Shown one piece after another: positions 26,373 to 34,461 of a stretch of DNA of 46,602 nt (the first letter of the stretch is position 1; each line of letters begins with the position of its first letter). The notes under the pieces are model-generated. The model did not search any database and had not been told where the DNA came from. It worked only from the letters and a program-made list of their open reading frames with translations. This DNA is from Lactiplantibacillus plajomi. GTDB lineage: Bacteria; Bacillota; Bacilli; Lactobacillales; Lactobacillaceae. Location: the NCBI RefSeq assembly GCF_005405405.1, contig NZ_BJDZ01000023.1, positions 1 to 46,602 of the forward strand. Direction: 5' to 3'. The translations under genes and the position numbers were made by a program.

Positions 26373-26412
26373 AACGCGTCCTTACCAAACTAGTTTGGTA
26401 GGGGCGCGTTTT
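26373..26412. terminator. Shared terminator of mntH and the facing gene
   Basis: AACGCGTCC and its near complement flank the inner repeat TACCAAACTAGTTTGGTA. The stop codon of the minus-strand gene (26390-26392) lies inside the hairpin, so the coding sequence and terminator overlap. Confidence 0.7.
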
Positions 26413-27031
26413 GCGTGGTTGTCATGGTAAAGGGGGTGCCGGTCAGCAGGTTGCTTAGGCAGGGGATTAGGCCGGCTTCAAGGTCGTAAGGACTAGTCAA
26501 AGTCGTCTGTGGTGCTCGGTGGCGTGCGCGTTCGTACACGGCGGCCTGCGTTAGCTGGAGCTGATGGGCTGGGAGAATCAGGTCCGGGCGGCTCTGCCGT
26601 TTCATCGATTCCGCACAATCGTGGACTAGGTAACTGAAGTTCGGGGCGGTATTTAAAATCAGTGTCAGGACACTGATTTGATGCGGGTCAAGCCGGCCTG
26701 CCAGTTGGTTGATCTGGTCGGCCGAGTAGATCATCGCGGCGTACGCTTGCGGTGTCAGGGTCGGTAGGTGTTGTTCGGGCGATTTTAAGGTCACGGTCAG
26801 GCCGAGCTGCCAGCTCGCAAGTAATAGGCTGGGGATGGCCGAGGTTGCGGTGGCACTGATCAAAACGGCCTGGCCCGCATGGACGTTTTGCTGGCGAAAA
26901 CTGGTCGTACAGAGCCGGATGTCTTCGAGCACGTCGGCGCCGCTGTACCAACTGCCACTTGCGGTTCGTAAAACGGGTTGCTGGTAGTGCCGCTGGAGTT
27001 GACGGATGATTGGCTGGGTAAGTTGGCTCAT
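26390..27031 (-). CDS. Truncated adenylate-forming enzyme-like protein
   Basis: A 213-residue protein that resembles only the N-terminal part of acyl-CoA synthetases and amino-acid adenylation domains (normally about 500 residues). SGADVLEDIRLCTTSFRQQ, then NVHAGQAVLISATATSAIPS and LLLASWQLGLTV follow the family's early pattern, and LEAGLIPCLSNLLTGTPFTM recalls the region after the A3 loop. The ATP-gripping Ser/Thr/Gly-rich P-loop (SGTTGxPKG type) is missing, replaced by LILPAHQLQLTQAAVYE. It is thus unlikely to make adenylates. The start at 27031 has AGGAGG, 11 bases upstream. It is the last gene of a three-gene cassette. Confidence 0.5.
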   Translation of the reverse strand: MSQLTQPIIRQLQRHYQQPVLRTASGSWYSGADVLEDIRLCTTSFRQQNVHAGQAVLISATATSAIPSLLLASWQLGLTVTLKSPEQHLPTLTPQAYAAMIYSADQINQLAGRLDPHQISVLTLILNTAPNFSYLVHDCAESMKRQSRPDLILPAHQLQLTQAAVYERARHRAPQTTLTSPYDLEAGLIPCLSNLLTGTPFTMTTTQNAPLPN

Positions 27032-27045
27032 CGTGAGGGCACCTC

Positions 27046-27336
27046 CTAGGCACGGTTGGCGTATTTCAGTTTAGTTAGACTTTGACTACTGGTATCAACG
27101 GTGGCGAGCACCCGACTCTGAATTGAACTCTTGAGGGGTGCCGGGGTCGCGGCTAACGTCGTTTTAGTCTTCGGGGTGCCCAACGCTAATTTTTCGGAAC
27201 GGGTGACCCGCTTAACGAGGTGGGTCGTGGGCGTTGTCGTCGTTGGTTGGACGTTGGCGGACGCCGTAGCGGTGGTCGCGTAGAGTGTACCGGCGGCCAT
27301 TAGGGCGATGGTTAATTTTGACAATAATTTATTCAT
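27046..27336 (-). CDS. Small secreted basic peptide
   Basis: A 96-residue exported protein that I do not recognise. A clear signal peptide (KLTIALMAAGTLYATTATASA) ends in an A-S-A site, with cleavage expected near residue 27. The mature part of about 69 residues is rich in Thr, Lys, Arg and Ala, has no Cys and no LPXTG anchor. The start at 27336 has AAAGGAG 9 bases upstream. It lies between the 83-residue gene and the truncated adenylation-like gene with short gaps, which suggests one transcript. Confidence 0.65.
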   Translation of the reverse strand: MNKLLSKLTIALMAAGTLYATTATASANVQPTTTTPTTHLVKRVTRSEKLALGTPKTKTTLAATPAPLKSSIQSRVLATVDTSSQSLTKLKYANRA

Positions 27337-27367
27337 ATTGAACAACTCCTTTTAAATGGGGGACGGA

Positions 27368-27619
27368 TTAGTTGGTGGTTGGCATGAGCCAGTCGTTGGA
27401 GAGTAACTGGTGAAAATGCTTGCCAAGTGGCACCCACAGCTTAGACTTGTTGATATTTTTCAGCGTGTCCCAGAATAGCGGGTCCTGCATTTGTTCGTCG
27501 CTGAGTTGGACTTTGACGTATTCGCCGGCTTCGGTTTTGGCGATCACTAGTGGGTACATCACTTTAACAATCTGGGCGGCGCTGATGTTTTTAATTTTAG
27601 GATCGGTATCTAATAACAT
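27368..27619 (-). CDS. Hypothetical protein, 83 residues
   Basis: I do not recognise this small soluble protein. It has a mixed charge pattern, no signal or membrane segment, and a Trp-containing second half (DPLFWDTLKNINKSKLWVPL). AAGGAG 9 bases before the ATG at 27619 supports it. It is the first gene of the minus-strand cassette that also encodes the secreted peptide and the adenylation-like protein. Its role is unknown. Confidence 0.6.
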   Translation of the reverse strand: MLLDTDPKIKNISAAQIVKVMYPLVIAKTEAGEYVKVQLSDEQMQDPLFWDTLKNINKSKLWVPLGKHFHQLLSNDWLMPTTN

Positions 27620-27754
27620 GGTTAAGATCTCCTTGCGTGTACTTTGATTAATTTAATTTGTTTTGTTTGATTGAATGACTTAAGTTTACCGTCTGCGGTC
27701 CGGTCGAACCATCGAGTTTGGATAAGGTTTGGATAAGAAATTCTTAGAGTGTGA

Positions 27755-27851
27755 GGTCAAGCGGGTTGATACTGAGCATTGCCTAGCTAAGTGCTGATTG
27801 CGGGTTATGCGATTGGCACTTAGCGTAGCAAGCGCAAGTATCAGCTTGACC
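27755..27851. repeat. Long imperfect hairpin in divergent intergenic region
   Basis: A 97-base inverted structure: GGTCAAGC (27755-27762) with GCTTGACC (27844-27851), TGATACT (27767-27773) with AGTATCA (27837-27843), and GCTAAGTGC (27786-27794) with GCACTTAGC (27816-27824), separated by bulges. The genes on both sides point away, so it is not a terminator for either. It may be a small structured RNA or a MITE-like element. No second copy is seen in this window. The rest of 27620-27963 shows only AT-rich promoter-like sequence. Confidence 0.6.
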
Positions 27852-27963
27852 GAACACGTTTCGACAACATCGCATTAGGAGCGTGCTGATGGTGTAGCTA
27901 ACCGCAACAATATGTACTGAACCTTTGATATAGTAGACCTATGAATTGAGAGGGCGTGATCAA

Positions 27964-28500
27964 ATGACAGCAACAATTACCATTCGACCGCTTCAGCGAG
28001 CGGAATTAACGACGTTGTGGCAACTAGCTTTCAGTGATCCGGATGCAGAGTGGACCCGCTGGAACGGACCGTATTTTCATGATCAACTCCCGACCCAAAC
28101 GGAATTTGAGACGATTATCGGTCCCCGTGATTGGTTAATCCAACCGCGTAACTGGGTGATCACACGGGATGGCGTGATTGTCGGCGGTGTCAATTGGCAT
28201 TTTGTGGACGGACCACTTCAACGCTGGTTAGAGGTGGGGATTATCATTTACAATCAGAAATATTGGGGTGAACACATTGGGCGCAGCGCGTTAACGAAGT
28301 GGTTGACGCATTTATTCCAAGAAAAGGCCACCCTTCCCCACATTGGCTTAACTACCTGGTCGGGAAATACGCGAATGATGCGCTTAGCTGAAACGGTGGG
28401 ATTAAAGCAAGAGGCGTGCATTCCGCAAGTTCGTTACTGGCAGGGGCAGTATTATGATTCGGTGAAATACGGGATTCTAAGAAATGATTGGCACGCATAA
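27964..28500 (+). CDS. GNAT-family acetyltransferase
   Basis: A 178-residue N-acetyltransferase of the RimJ/RimL-like type. The acetyl-CoA-binding region falls at about 105-125 (EVGIIIYNQKYWGEHIGRSALTKWL) and the late motif LTTWSGNTRMMRLAETVGLK is typical. The acceptor is unknown. The start at 27964 has AGAGGG about 9 bases upstream; a TTG six codons earlier is possible but overlaps the ribosome site. It is monocistronic and ends at a strong terminator. Confidence 0.85.
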   Translation: MTATITIRPLQRAELTTLWQLAFSDPDAEWTRWNGPYFHDQLPTQTEFETIIGPRDWLIQPRNWVITRDGVIVGGVNWHFVDGPLQRWLEVGIIIYNQKYWGEHIGRSALTKWLTHLFQEKATLPHIGLTTWSGNTRMMRLAETVGLKQEACIPQVRYWQGQYYDSVKYGILRNDWHA

Positions 28501-28556
28501 AGAGGTTGAAAATTATTCCTCTTAGTTGAAAGTACACTGTGATAGAACTGGATTAA

Positions 28557-28600
28557 AAAAGTGGTTTCCCGATTGAATTGGTCGGGAAACCACTTTTATA
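28557..28600. terminator. Bidirectional terminator
   Basis: A perfect 16-bp stem (28557-28572 with 28582-28597), 9-base loop, A and T runs on the two sides. It lies between the acetyltransferase and histidine kinase genes, which converge. Confidence 0.9.
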
Positions 28601-28605
28601 AGAGC

Positions 28606-30000
28606 TTATTTATTTTTCAAGTCAGGCCGTGGCCAGGTTATCGTAAAGATACTACCGGTGGGCTGATTATCCGTCACGTTAATCTGGGCTTGGTTCAATT
28701 GAACCAACTGGTGCACGATGGCTAAGCCTAAGCCACTACCTTCGATTTCTTGCGAATGGGACTGGTCAACGCGGTAAAAGCGCTGGAAGATGGCCTGCTT
28801 TTGGTCGTCTGGAATGCCAAAACCGTGGTCGGCCACGGCCAGTTCAATGCGATCAGCGGTTTGCTTCAAGCTTAAGGAAATCGGCTGGTCCGCGGGCGAA
28901 TATTTTTGAGCGTTATCCAGTAACGCGACGATAATTTGTTGCAACATTTCGGCGTTGCCGGCGACGTGAACGTTGGGAGCCACGTCTAAGTTAAGTGGCT
29001 GCTTTAACGTTGGCTGGTAGTGTTCTCCCAGCTGCAAGACGATAAATGACAAGTCTTGGTCGGTCAACGTCAGCTGCGCACGGTCGGCACGGGACAGGTG
29101 TAGTAAGTTTTCAATCAGGTGCTGCATCCGCAACGATTCTTCATCGATGAACTTTAAGGATTCGGGCACCACTTCTGGGTGGGCGTCGCCGCGGCGGCGG
29201 ATCAAGCTTAAATTACCCCGAATGGCTGCGATCGGTGTCCGTAATTCGTGCGACGCGTCGGAAATAAATTGGCGTTCGTGTTGGAGCCGTTGATTTTGTA
29301 AGGTCAAGAGCTCGTTAAAAGCTTGACCTAAGTTATGAATTTCCTCGGGACTCGTTGGGACCGTTAGCGTTGGCTGGTCACTGTCGGGGCTATTTGACGT
29401 AGATTGCGTTTCGCGGAGGAGCGCAATGGTCGGTGCGCTCAGACGCATTGCTAAGCGATGGGCCCACCAAGCGCCGAAGCACATGGTTAACGAAGTTGCT
29501 ACGATAATGAGGCAGATCATAATCAGCAGGCTGGTGATCAAGCGTTGTAGGCTGACCCAGAGTTGGTACGTATTTTTCCCGTCCTTTTGCTGATAACTAA
29601 GGAAGAAGCCGAAGCCTTGCACGTGAACGAAGGGGCCGATGAGCTGGGTTGCTTGATGCGCAAAGAACGCCTTGGACGAGGGCGACGTTAAAATTGTTTG
29701 CTTGGTTTTCGATGACCCGGTCACGGTTGCCTTCGGGGTGGTGACCCGAATAAAGGCGGCCTGCTTGGTATTCCGGGTAGTCGCGTTATTCCAGTGAATG
29801 AAACTCGGGACGTCCTTAATGTTGGCTTCGTGTAAACTGGTCATTAAGTTTTGAGCTTCGTGGGTCGTATTTAAGGTTTGTTGGGTGCCCACCATGACTA
29901 GAATCACCAGGCTGACGACCGTAGTGATCGTTAAAATGAGTCGCCGCATGGCCTGGTTGATTACCCGCTCGTAGGTTGGCGTACCACTAGGTTTATGCAT
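28606..30000 (-). CDS. Sensor histidine kinase (ArlS-like)
   Basis: A 464-residue membrane kinase. Two membrane segments (about 18-40 and 155-180) flank an extracellular sensor region of about 115 residues; a HAMP-like linker follows. The phospho-acceptor His is in FISDASHELRTPIAAIRGNL, and the ATPase motifs are ALLDNAQKYSPA (N), DHGFGIP (G1) and GSGLGLAIV (G2). The signal is unknown; ArlS homologues affect cell envelope, adhesion and autolysis. Its start overlaps the end of the response regulator gene by 8 bases, so translation is coupled. Confidence 0.92.
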   Translation of the reverse strand: MHKPSGTPTYERVINQAMRRLILTITTVVSLVILVMVGTQQTLNTTHEAQNLMTSLHEANIKDVPSFIHWNNATTRNTKQAAFIRVTTPKATVTGSSKTKQTILTSPSSKAFFAHQATQLIGPFVHVQGFGFFLSYQQKDGKNTYQLWVSLQRLITSLLIMICLIIVATSLTMCFGAWWAHRLAMRLSAPTIALLRETQSTSNSPDSDQPTLTVPTSPEEIHNLGQAFNELLTLQNQRLQHERQFISDASHELRTPIAAIRGNLSLIRRRGDAHPEVVPESLKFIDEESLRMQHLIENLLHLSRADRAQLTLTDQDLSFIVLQLGEHYQPTLKQPLNLDVAPNVHVAGNAEMLQQIIVALLDNAQKYSPADQPISLSLKQTADRIELAVADHGFGIPDDQKQAIFQRFYRVDQSHSQEIEGSGLGLAIVHQLVQLNQAQINVTDNQPTGSIFTITWPRPDLKNK

Positions 30001-30691
30001 GGGCGCTCGACTCCTTTAGTTTATAGCCGACACCCCGAACGGTTTCGATAATTGGGTCCTGGTCGGGCTGAGCAAGCTTGTTGCGTAGGTAGCCAACGTA
30101 AACGTCGACCACGTTAGGTTGACCGAGAAAGTCGGCCCCCCAAACCTGGTCGAGTAAGTCGTCGCGGCTAAAGACCTGGTCGGGATGGGCCATGAAGAAT
30201 TGAAGCAGGTCGTATTCACGGTGGGTCAACTGAACGTCTTGGTCGGCAACCGTGACGCGGTGGGCCTTGGTATCCAGGGTGACGGCGTCGAGTTGATAAA
30301 CCTGATTTTGATCGACTTGGTTCTCCGCCCGTCGTTGAACGACCCGAATCCGGGCCAATAGTTCTTCAATTTCGAACGGCTTAGTAATGTAATCATCGGC
30401 ACCGTTATCGAGGCCGGCCACCTTATCGCCGACGTAATCGCGGGCGGTCATGATGATGACCGGTACTTGATCGTGCTTACGAATCCGCCGCAAGACTTCC
30501 ATCCCGTCTAGTTTCGGTAGCATCCAGTCGAGGAGAATCAGCAATAATTCGTTTTGGTGCTCCTGGTAAGTGGCCATGGCACTTAGACCGTCACCGGTTA
30601 CGAGCACGTTAAAGTCTTCAAATTGCAGTTCTTTGGTTAAATAACCGGATAAACCGGCTTCGTCTTCAACGATTAAAATAGTGTTTTTCAT
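29993..30691 (-). CDS. OmpR-family response regulator (ArlR-like)
   Basis: A 232-residue two-domain regulator. The receiver domain (1-120) has the acidic pair in VEDEAG, the phospho-Asp in LLILLDWMLPKLDG and the switch Lys in YITKPF. The C-terminal winged helix (about 130-228) contains LTHREYDLLQFFMAHPDQVF and the typical VRGVGYKL ending. It is transcribed first, followed by the kinase gene. Confidence 0.94.
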   Translation of the reverse strand: MKNTILIVEDEAGLSGYLTKELQFEDFNVLVTGDGLSAMATYQEHQNELLLILLDWMLPKLDGMEVLRRIRKHDQVPVIIMTARDYVGDKVAGLDNGADDYITKPFEIEELLARIRVVQRRAENQVDQNQVYQLDAVTLDTKAHRVTVADQDVQLTHREYDLLQFFMAHPDQVFSRDDLLDQVWGADFLGQPNVVDVYVGYLRNKLAQPDQDPIIETVRGVGYKLKESSAHA

Positions 30692-30848
30692 GAAGCGCCT
30701 CCTGATAAGTAAATTTGTTCCCCATTATAACGGATAAGTATGATAGAAACGTGATTTTTGATTTATTTTGATTAAAATTGGTAGCGCTTGTAAAGCTGAG
30801 CGTAAGTTATGATAAACTTGATTTAACTTAAACGGAAGGTAAGTGGAG

Positions 30849-31139
30849 ATGATGGGACTATTTGGCGATGCGATGCACGCGCTTTACCACAGTGGGCACT
30901 ACGGTTACAACGTGAACGTTCGAAAATCGGCTCCCGCGGTTGACCCCAAAGAGGTCCCCGCAATTGCGGCGCTTGGTAGAATTAACCGGACCCCGAGTTT
31001 TAAGACTTGGTCGATTGATTCGCCGTATAAAACGGCGGAGTTTACGGCAAAACTCACGGCGGCCGTTGCCACCTGTGATCTAACAATGGCGGATTTAGAG
31101 ATCAAACCGCAAATTGATGGTCGCTGGGGGGACCTATAG
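30849..31139 (+). CDS. Hypothetical protein, about 96 residues
   Basis: A small soluble protein that I do not recognise. Its sequence starts MMGLFGDAMHALYHSGHYG and has a His/Tyr-rich N terminus that might bind metal (inference only). GGAAGG at 30834-30839 is 9 bases before the ATG at 30849; the next codon is also ATG. It diverges from the response regulator gene and precedes the RpiR gene by 75 bases on the same strand. Confidence 0.6.
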   Translation: MMGLFGDAMHALYHSGHYGYNVNVRKSAPAVDPKEVPAIAALGRINRTPSFKTWSIDSPYKTAEFTAKLTAAVATCDLTMADLEIKPQIDGRWGDL

Positions 31140-31214
31140 TGGAATTTGTTCCTACAAATCTTGGTTGTCACAATCAATTTTCTGATAGACCAATTAAAGG
31201 CTTGAGGTGATCGG

Positions 31215-31946
31215 ATGTTTTCGTATGATCAGGTGCAACAGCTTAACCGGCTGGAAATCGAAATTTATAAGTATATCATGGGGCACCCCGTGGAAGTCAG
31301 TACCATGACGATCCGGCAACTTGCCAACCAAATTCACGTATCCGCAACCTCAATTCTGCGGTTTTTAAAGCGGATGGGCTACGACGGTTACTCGGAGTTC
31401 AAGTTCATGTTAAAAGAGCAGATGCGCAAAGACGCCGAACAGCCGCTATCTCAGACAATCGTCCCAATGCGCGCGTTCTTTGACCGGATGAACTTACCGG
31501 ACATCACGACCAAGATTAAGCGGGCTAGCCAGATGATTCACGACGCGAAAATGGTGGTGGTATTAGGGACGGGAACTAGCGCGGGACTCGCTAATTATGG
31601 CAACCACCTACTAGCCGATTTCGGGATTTATAGCATGTTACTGGCGAACGCGTTTCAACCGCGCCCGGTCGGGAAAATCGACTTAGCGGACACCGTTTTG
31701 CTGATTTTGTCGGTATCCGGCCAGACGAATAACGTCATTCAACAGGGGCTCTATTATCAGCAGAACGGGGCCAAGTTGATTGGCATCACCGCGAGTGCCC
31801 ACTCAACGTTGGCAGAAATTGCGGATATTACGTTAACCTACGACATCCCCGAAGTCCAAGCGATTAGTGGTGGGCGGGCGTTATCACAGCTACCGGTCGT
31901 CTACTATTTAGAACAACTGGCCATCATGGTTCAGCCGTTGTCGTAG
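31215..31946 (+). CDS. RpiR/MurR-family regulator
   Basis: A 243-residue regulator with an N-terminal RpiR helix-turn-helix (LEIEIYKYIMGHPVEVSTMT, QIHVSATSILRFLKRMGYDG) and a C-terminal SIS domain at about 105-235 that binds sugar phosphates (VVVLGTGTSAGLANYGNHLL; LLILSVSGQTNNVIQQG). It lies upstream of a lone cellobiose-type EIIC gene and probably controls it. GAGGTG precedes the ATG. It has its own terminator, so the transporter is transcribed separately. Confidence 0.9.
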   Translation: MFSYDQVQQLNRLEIEIYKYIMGHPVEVSTMTIRQLANQIHVSATSILRFLKRMGYDGYSEFKFMLKEQMRKDAEQPLSQTIVPMRAFFDRMNLPDITTKIKRASQMIHDAKMVVVLGTGTSAGLANYGNHLLADFGIYSMLLANAFQPRPVGKIDLADTVLLILSVSGQTNNVIQQGLYYQQNGAKLIGITASAHSTLAEIADITLTYDIPEVQAISGGRALSQLPVVYYLEQLAIMVQPLS

Positions 31947-31968
31947 ACCATTCAGATAAAAAATGTTG

Positions 31969-32000
31969 GAACATGTTTCTTAAATGGAACATGTTTTTTT
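31969..32000 (+). terminator. Terminator of the rpiR gene
   Basis: Two copies of AACATGTT (31970-31977 and 31988-31995) pair around a short loop, followed by a T run. Confidence 0.7.
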
Positions 32001-32024
32001 GATAGGAACGACGTTCTACTTTGC

Positions 32025-32083
32025 TTGAAAGGGTATACAACTAGGCATTCAACGGTATAATGAAAATATAGAAAGCGCATTCA
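32025..32083 (+). promoter_or_regulatory. Promoter of the cellobiose-type EIIC gene with cre-like sites
   Basis: A consensus -10 TATAAT lies at 32056-32061 without a good -35 box. TTGAAAGGGTATACA (32025-32039) and TAGAAAGCGCATTCA (32069-32083) each fit the cre consensus at 14 of 15 positions; the second keeps the central CG. A leader of about 185 bases follows. Confidence 0.55.
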
Positions 32084-32142
32084 AAAAGCGTTCGAGTCAC
32101 TTAAATGCGACGATTATGAAACAAATTACTTCGCGTCTTTAA

Positions 32143-32202
32143 CTAATCAGATAACTGGCCATTATCAATTTCGATTAGTGACGTTCCGTGATATCCGGAA
32201 CG
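32143..32202 (+). other. Structured leader of the EIIC gene
   Basis: The leader holds nested stems CTAATC (32143-32148) / GATTAG (32173-32178) and GATAA (32150-32154) / TTATC (32162-32166), then CGTTCC (32182-32187) / GGAACG (32197-32202). The last is followed by GTTTGTTTC, weakly terminator-like. No BglG-type RAT sequence was recognised. Confidence 0.45.
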
Positions 32203-32253
32203 GTTTGTTTCAGAATGTGATTTCTGTCGAAATTATTCTAGGGGGTCAACGAC

Positions 32254-33576
32254 ATGAGCGAAAATAAAAATAGTAGTTTCGTTAATGACCGACTCATCCC
32301 ATTATTTGGTAAGATTGCTGGTTCACGTCACTTAATCGCGTTACGTGACGGGATGACACTAGCCGTACCAATGATCATCATTGGGTCGGTCTTCATGATT
32401 ATCGCGCAGTTCCCAATTCAAGGTTATCAGACCTTTATGGCAAATACCTTTGGTAAGAACTGGGCAACCATTGTTCAATATCCGACGAACGCGTCATTCC
32501 ACATCATGGGATTGATTGCCGTTATCGGGATTGCTTATAACTTGGCCAAGAGTTATAAAGTCGATCCAATCTCAGCCTCAATCGTTTCACTCGGTGCGTG
32601 GATGTTAACCATTCCGCTGAACACCGATAAAGCAGGGGCACTTTGGGTACCATTGACACAACTTGATTCAGCCGGTTTGTTTACTGCTCTTCTAATTGGT
32701 TTATTCATCACCGACTTTTACGTGTTCATGGTTCACCGCAACTGGACGATCAAGATGCCGGAAAGCGTTCCACCGGCTGTCAGCAACTCGTTCGCTGCGT
32801 TAGTTCCTGGGTTCGTTATCCTGACGTTAATGTGGGTCTTACGGATGGGCATCGAAGCAACGCCAATGCAAAGCATTCCAAACGTTATTTCCTTCGTCTT
32901 GGCAAAACCACTGGGCTTATTGAGTAACACGTTACCAGGGGCGTTAGTTGCCGAATTCGTTATCTGTCTGCTTTGGATCTTCGGGATTCACGGTGCCAAC
33001 GTGGTTTCCGGGGTTATGTCACCAATCTGGTTGGCAGCGATGTCTCAAAACGCGGCCGCAATCAAAGCTGGTAAGGCGTTACCAAACGTCGTAACGTCAC
33101 AATTCTTCGATAACTTCGTTCACATGGGTGGTTCCGGTGCGACCTTAGGGTTAGCCTTCATGATTGCCTTTGTTTCACGGAGTGCTGAATTTAAGACTTT
33201 AGGTAAGTTAATCATTGGACCAGCGATTTTCAACATTAACGAACCGATCGTCTTTGGGTTACCAATCGTTATGAACTACCGGATGGCCATTCCGTTCATC
33301 GTGGCACCATTATGGAACGTTACGGCAACCTACGTGGCAATGTCCACCGGGTTAGTTGCCAAAACGATGGGTGTCATGGTTCCTTGGACCACGCCACCAA
33401 TTATTTCTGGGTTCTTAGCAACCGGTCATATTTCTGGTGCGGTACTTCAAATCGTTAACATCGTTGTTGACGGGGCCATTTACTACTTCTTCTTCAAAGC
33501 CTTGGATCGTGATAAGGTTAAGGAAGAAAAGAAGTTTGCTGCTCAAGAAGCGGCTGGTCAAACTGCCAACGCCTAA
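32254..33576 (+). CDS. Cellobiose-type PTS EIIC
   Basis: A 440-residue membrane permease of the lactose/cellobiose IIC family with about ten membrane segments. Family motifs include FGIHGANVVSGVMSPIWLAAM and the loop FNINEPIVFGLPIVMNY, whose Glu contacts substrate in related structures. It moves a beta-glucoside such as cellobiose. It needs IIA and IIB partners and a phospho-beta-glucosidase, none of which is in the window, so it must borrow them from other loci, as several orphan EIIC genes do in this group. Confidence 0.92.
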   Translation: MSENKNSSFVNDRLIPLFGKIAGSRHLIALRDGMTLAVPMIIIGSVFMIIAQFPIQGYQTFMANTFGKNWATIVQYPTNASFHIMGLIAVIGIAYNLAKSYKVDPISASIVSLGAWMLTIPLNTDKAGALWVPLTQLDSAGLFTALLIGLFITDFYVFMVHRNWTIKMPESVPPAVSNSFAALVPGFVILTLMWVLRMGIEATPMQSIPNVISFVLAKPLGLLSNTLPGALVAEFVICLLWIFGIHGANVVSGVMSPIWLAAMSQNAAAIKAGKALPNVVTSQFFDNFVHMGGSGATLGLAFMIAFVSRSAEFKTLGKLIIGPAIFNINEPIVFGLPIVMNYRMAIPFIVAPLWNVTATYVAMSTGLVAKTMGVMVPWTTPPIISGFLATGHISGAVLQIVNIVVDGAIYYFFFKALDRDKVKEEKKFAAQEAAGQTANA

Positions 33577-33591
33577 ATTTGACATAGAACA

Positions 33592-33622
33592 AAAAAAGAC
33601 TTGCCCGCGGCAAGTCTTTTTT
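33592..33622. terminator. Terminator after the EIIC gene
   Basis: A perfect 14-bp stem (33592-33605 with 33609-33622) with a 3-base loop, A run and T run. Confidence 0.88.
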
Positions 33623-33640
33623 AATGGGCTAAGGGTCACC

Positions 33641-33952
33641 TTAGCGGGTATGAAATTGAGGGTGCAACATCTTCGGGTGGCGATGGTTATCCCCCTCGTA
33701 CTGAATCAGCCAGTAATCATTTTGCGGTAACCCGTGGCGGGCGATTAGGTGGGTCACTGCGTAGCGTACCGTGTCGGCGTTAGCGTCGGTCCAGAGTCGC
33801 CACGTTGGTAACTTGGCAGCGTAAACCCGCTCCCAATCACCGAGGGCGGCTTCGGCCGGAGTTAAAGCTGACAGTAGTTCCGTCTGGCGGTCACCGGTGA
33901 GTTCGATGAAGTAACAGTACTTTTGATCATGAACTGGATTGGAATTAATCAT
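33641..33952 (-). CDS. Hypothetical protein, 103 residues
   Basis: A small soluble protein that I do not recognise. It has a Trp/Tyr-rich character (GDWERVYAAKLPTWRLW, NDYWLIQYEGD), no signal and no membrane segment. AAAGGAG about 10 bases before the ATG supports it. Convergent with the EIIC gene and divergent from the 84-residue gene. Confidence 0.6.
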   Translation of the reverse strand: MINSNPVHDQKYCYFIELTGDRQTELLSALTPAEAALGDWERVYAAKLPTWRLWTDANADTVRYAVTHLIARHGLPQNDYWLIQYEGDNHRHPKMLHPQFHTR

Positions 33953-34119
33953 TGCGGGTCACTCCTTTATGGTGAGGTTGAATGATGGTCACGGCACATC
34001 ACCCGAATATTTTCCTACTGATATAGTACAACCGTTTGACTAAATTGCCTAGCTTTTTTGCTCCGCTGTTACTAAAATGTAATAATTATTGTTTCAATTA
34101 AAAAAATAGCATTTAAAGC

Positions 34120-34150
34120 TTGACCTGAAACGCGTTTCATCAATTATATT
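34120..34150 (+). promoter_or_regulatory. Promoter with perfect palindrome in its spacer
   Basis: -35 TTGACC (34120-34125) and -10 TTATAT/TATATT (34144-34150) flank TGAAACGCGTTTCA (34126-34139), a perfect 14-bp palindrome. Its centre is GC, not the CG needed by the cre consensus, so another LacI/GalR-like repressor is more likely. Confidence 0.6.
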
Positions 34151-34184
34151 GGGGGTGTAGAAAAAGGAACGGGGGGCGGCTTAG

Positions 34185-34439
34185 ATGGAAACGGGAATTT
34201 TAAAACAAATTGATTTGCAGACGACAACGGCTCGTTATTTTTACGTGGTGGCACAGCGCCAAGCGGATCGGATCGTCATTCACTCAACGCAGGCGTTTAA
34301 ACCGTTGGAGCTGACATTTAAGGTCAGTGATTTACGGGTCGGTCACGACCATGCTAGTGCGGCGCGCGGCCATAATAAGTATGAATTTAACGACGATACC
34401 GGTGGCTTGCTTACCCAGTTGAAGGCTTGGAGCCGCTAA
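34185..34439 (+). CDS. Hypothetical protein, 84 residues
   Basis: A small soluble, beta-rich protein that I do not recognise (ARYFYVVAQRQADRIVIHST, then LELTFKVSDLRVGHDH). The core looks like a small antiparallel sheet, but no family was identified. GGGGGGCGG precedes the ATG. Its promoter carries a perfect palindrome, so it is probably tightly regulated. Confidence 0.6.
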   Translation: METGILKQIDLQTTTARYFYVVAQRQADRIVIHSTQAFKPLELTFKVSDLRVGHDHASAARGHNKYEFNDDTGGLLTQLKAWSR

Positions 34440-34461
34440 TTCATAACAATCAATCAACGCA

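Noticed and set aside
28528-28545. Similarity of ACACTGTGATAG to the leader of pnuC (TGTACTGTGATAG near 13568)
   Set aside because: The match is about 9 bases without surrounding conservation, as expected by chance.
34126-34139. cre box for CcpA
   Set aside because: The central dinucleotide is GC; the consensus requires CG at this place, so at least two core positions mismatch.
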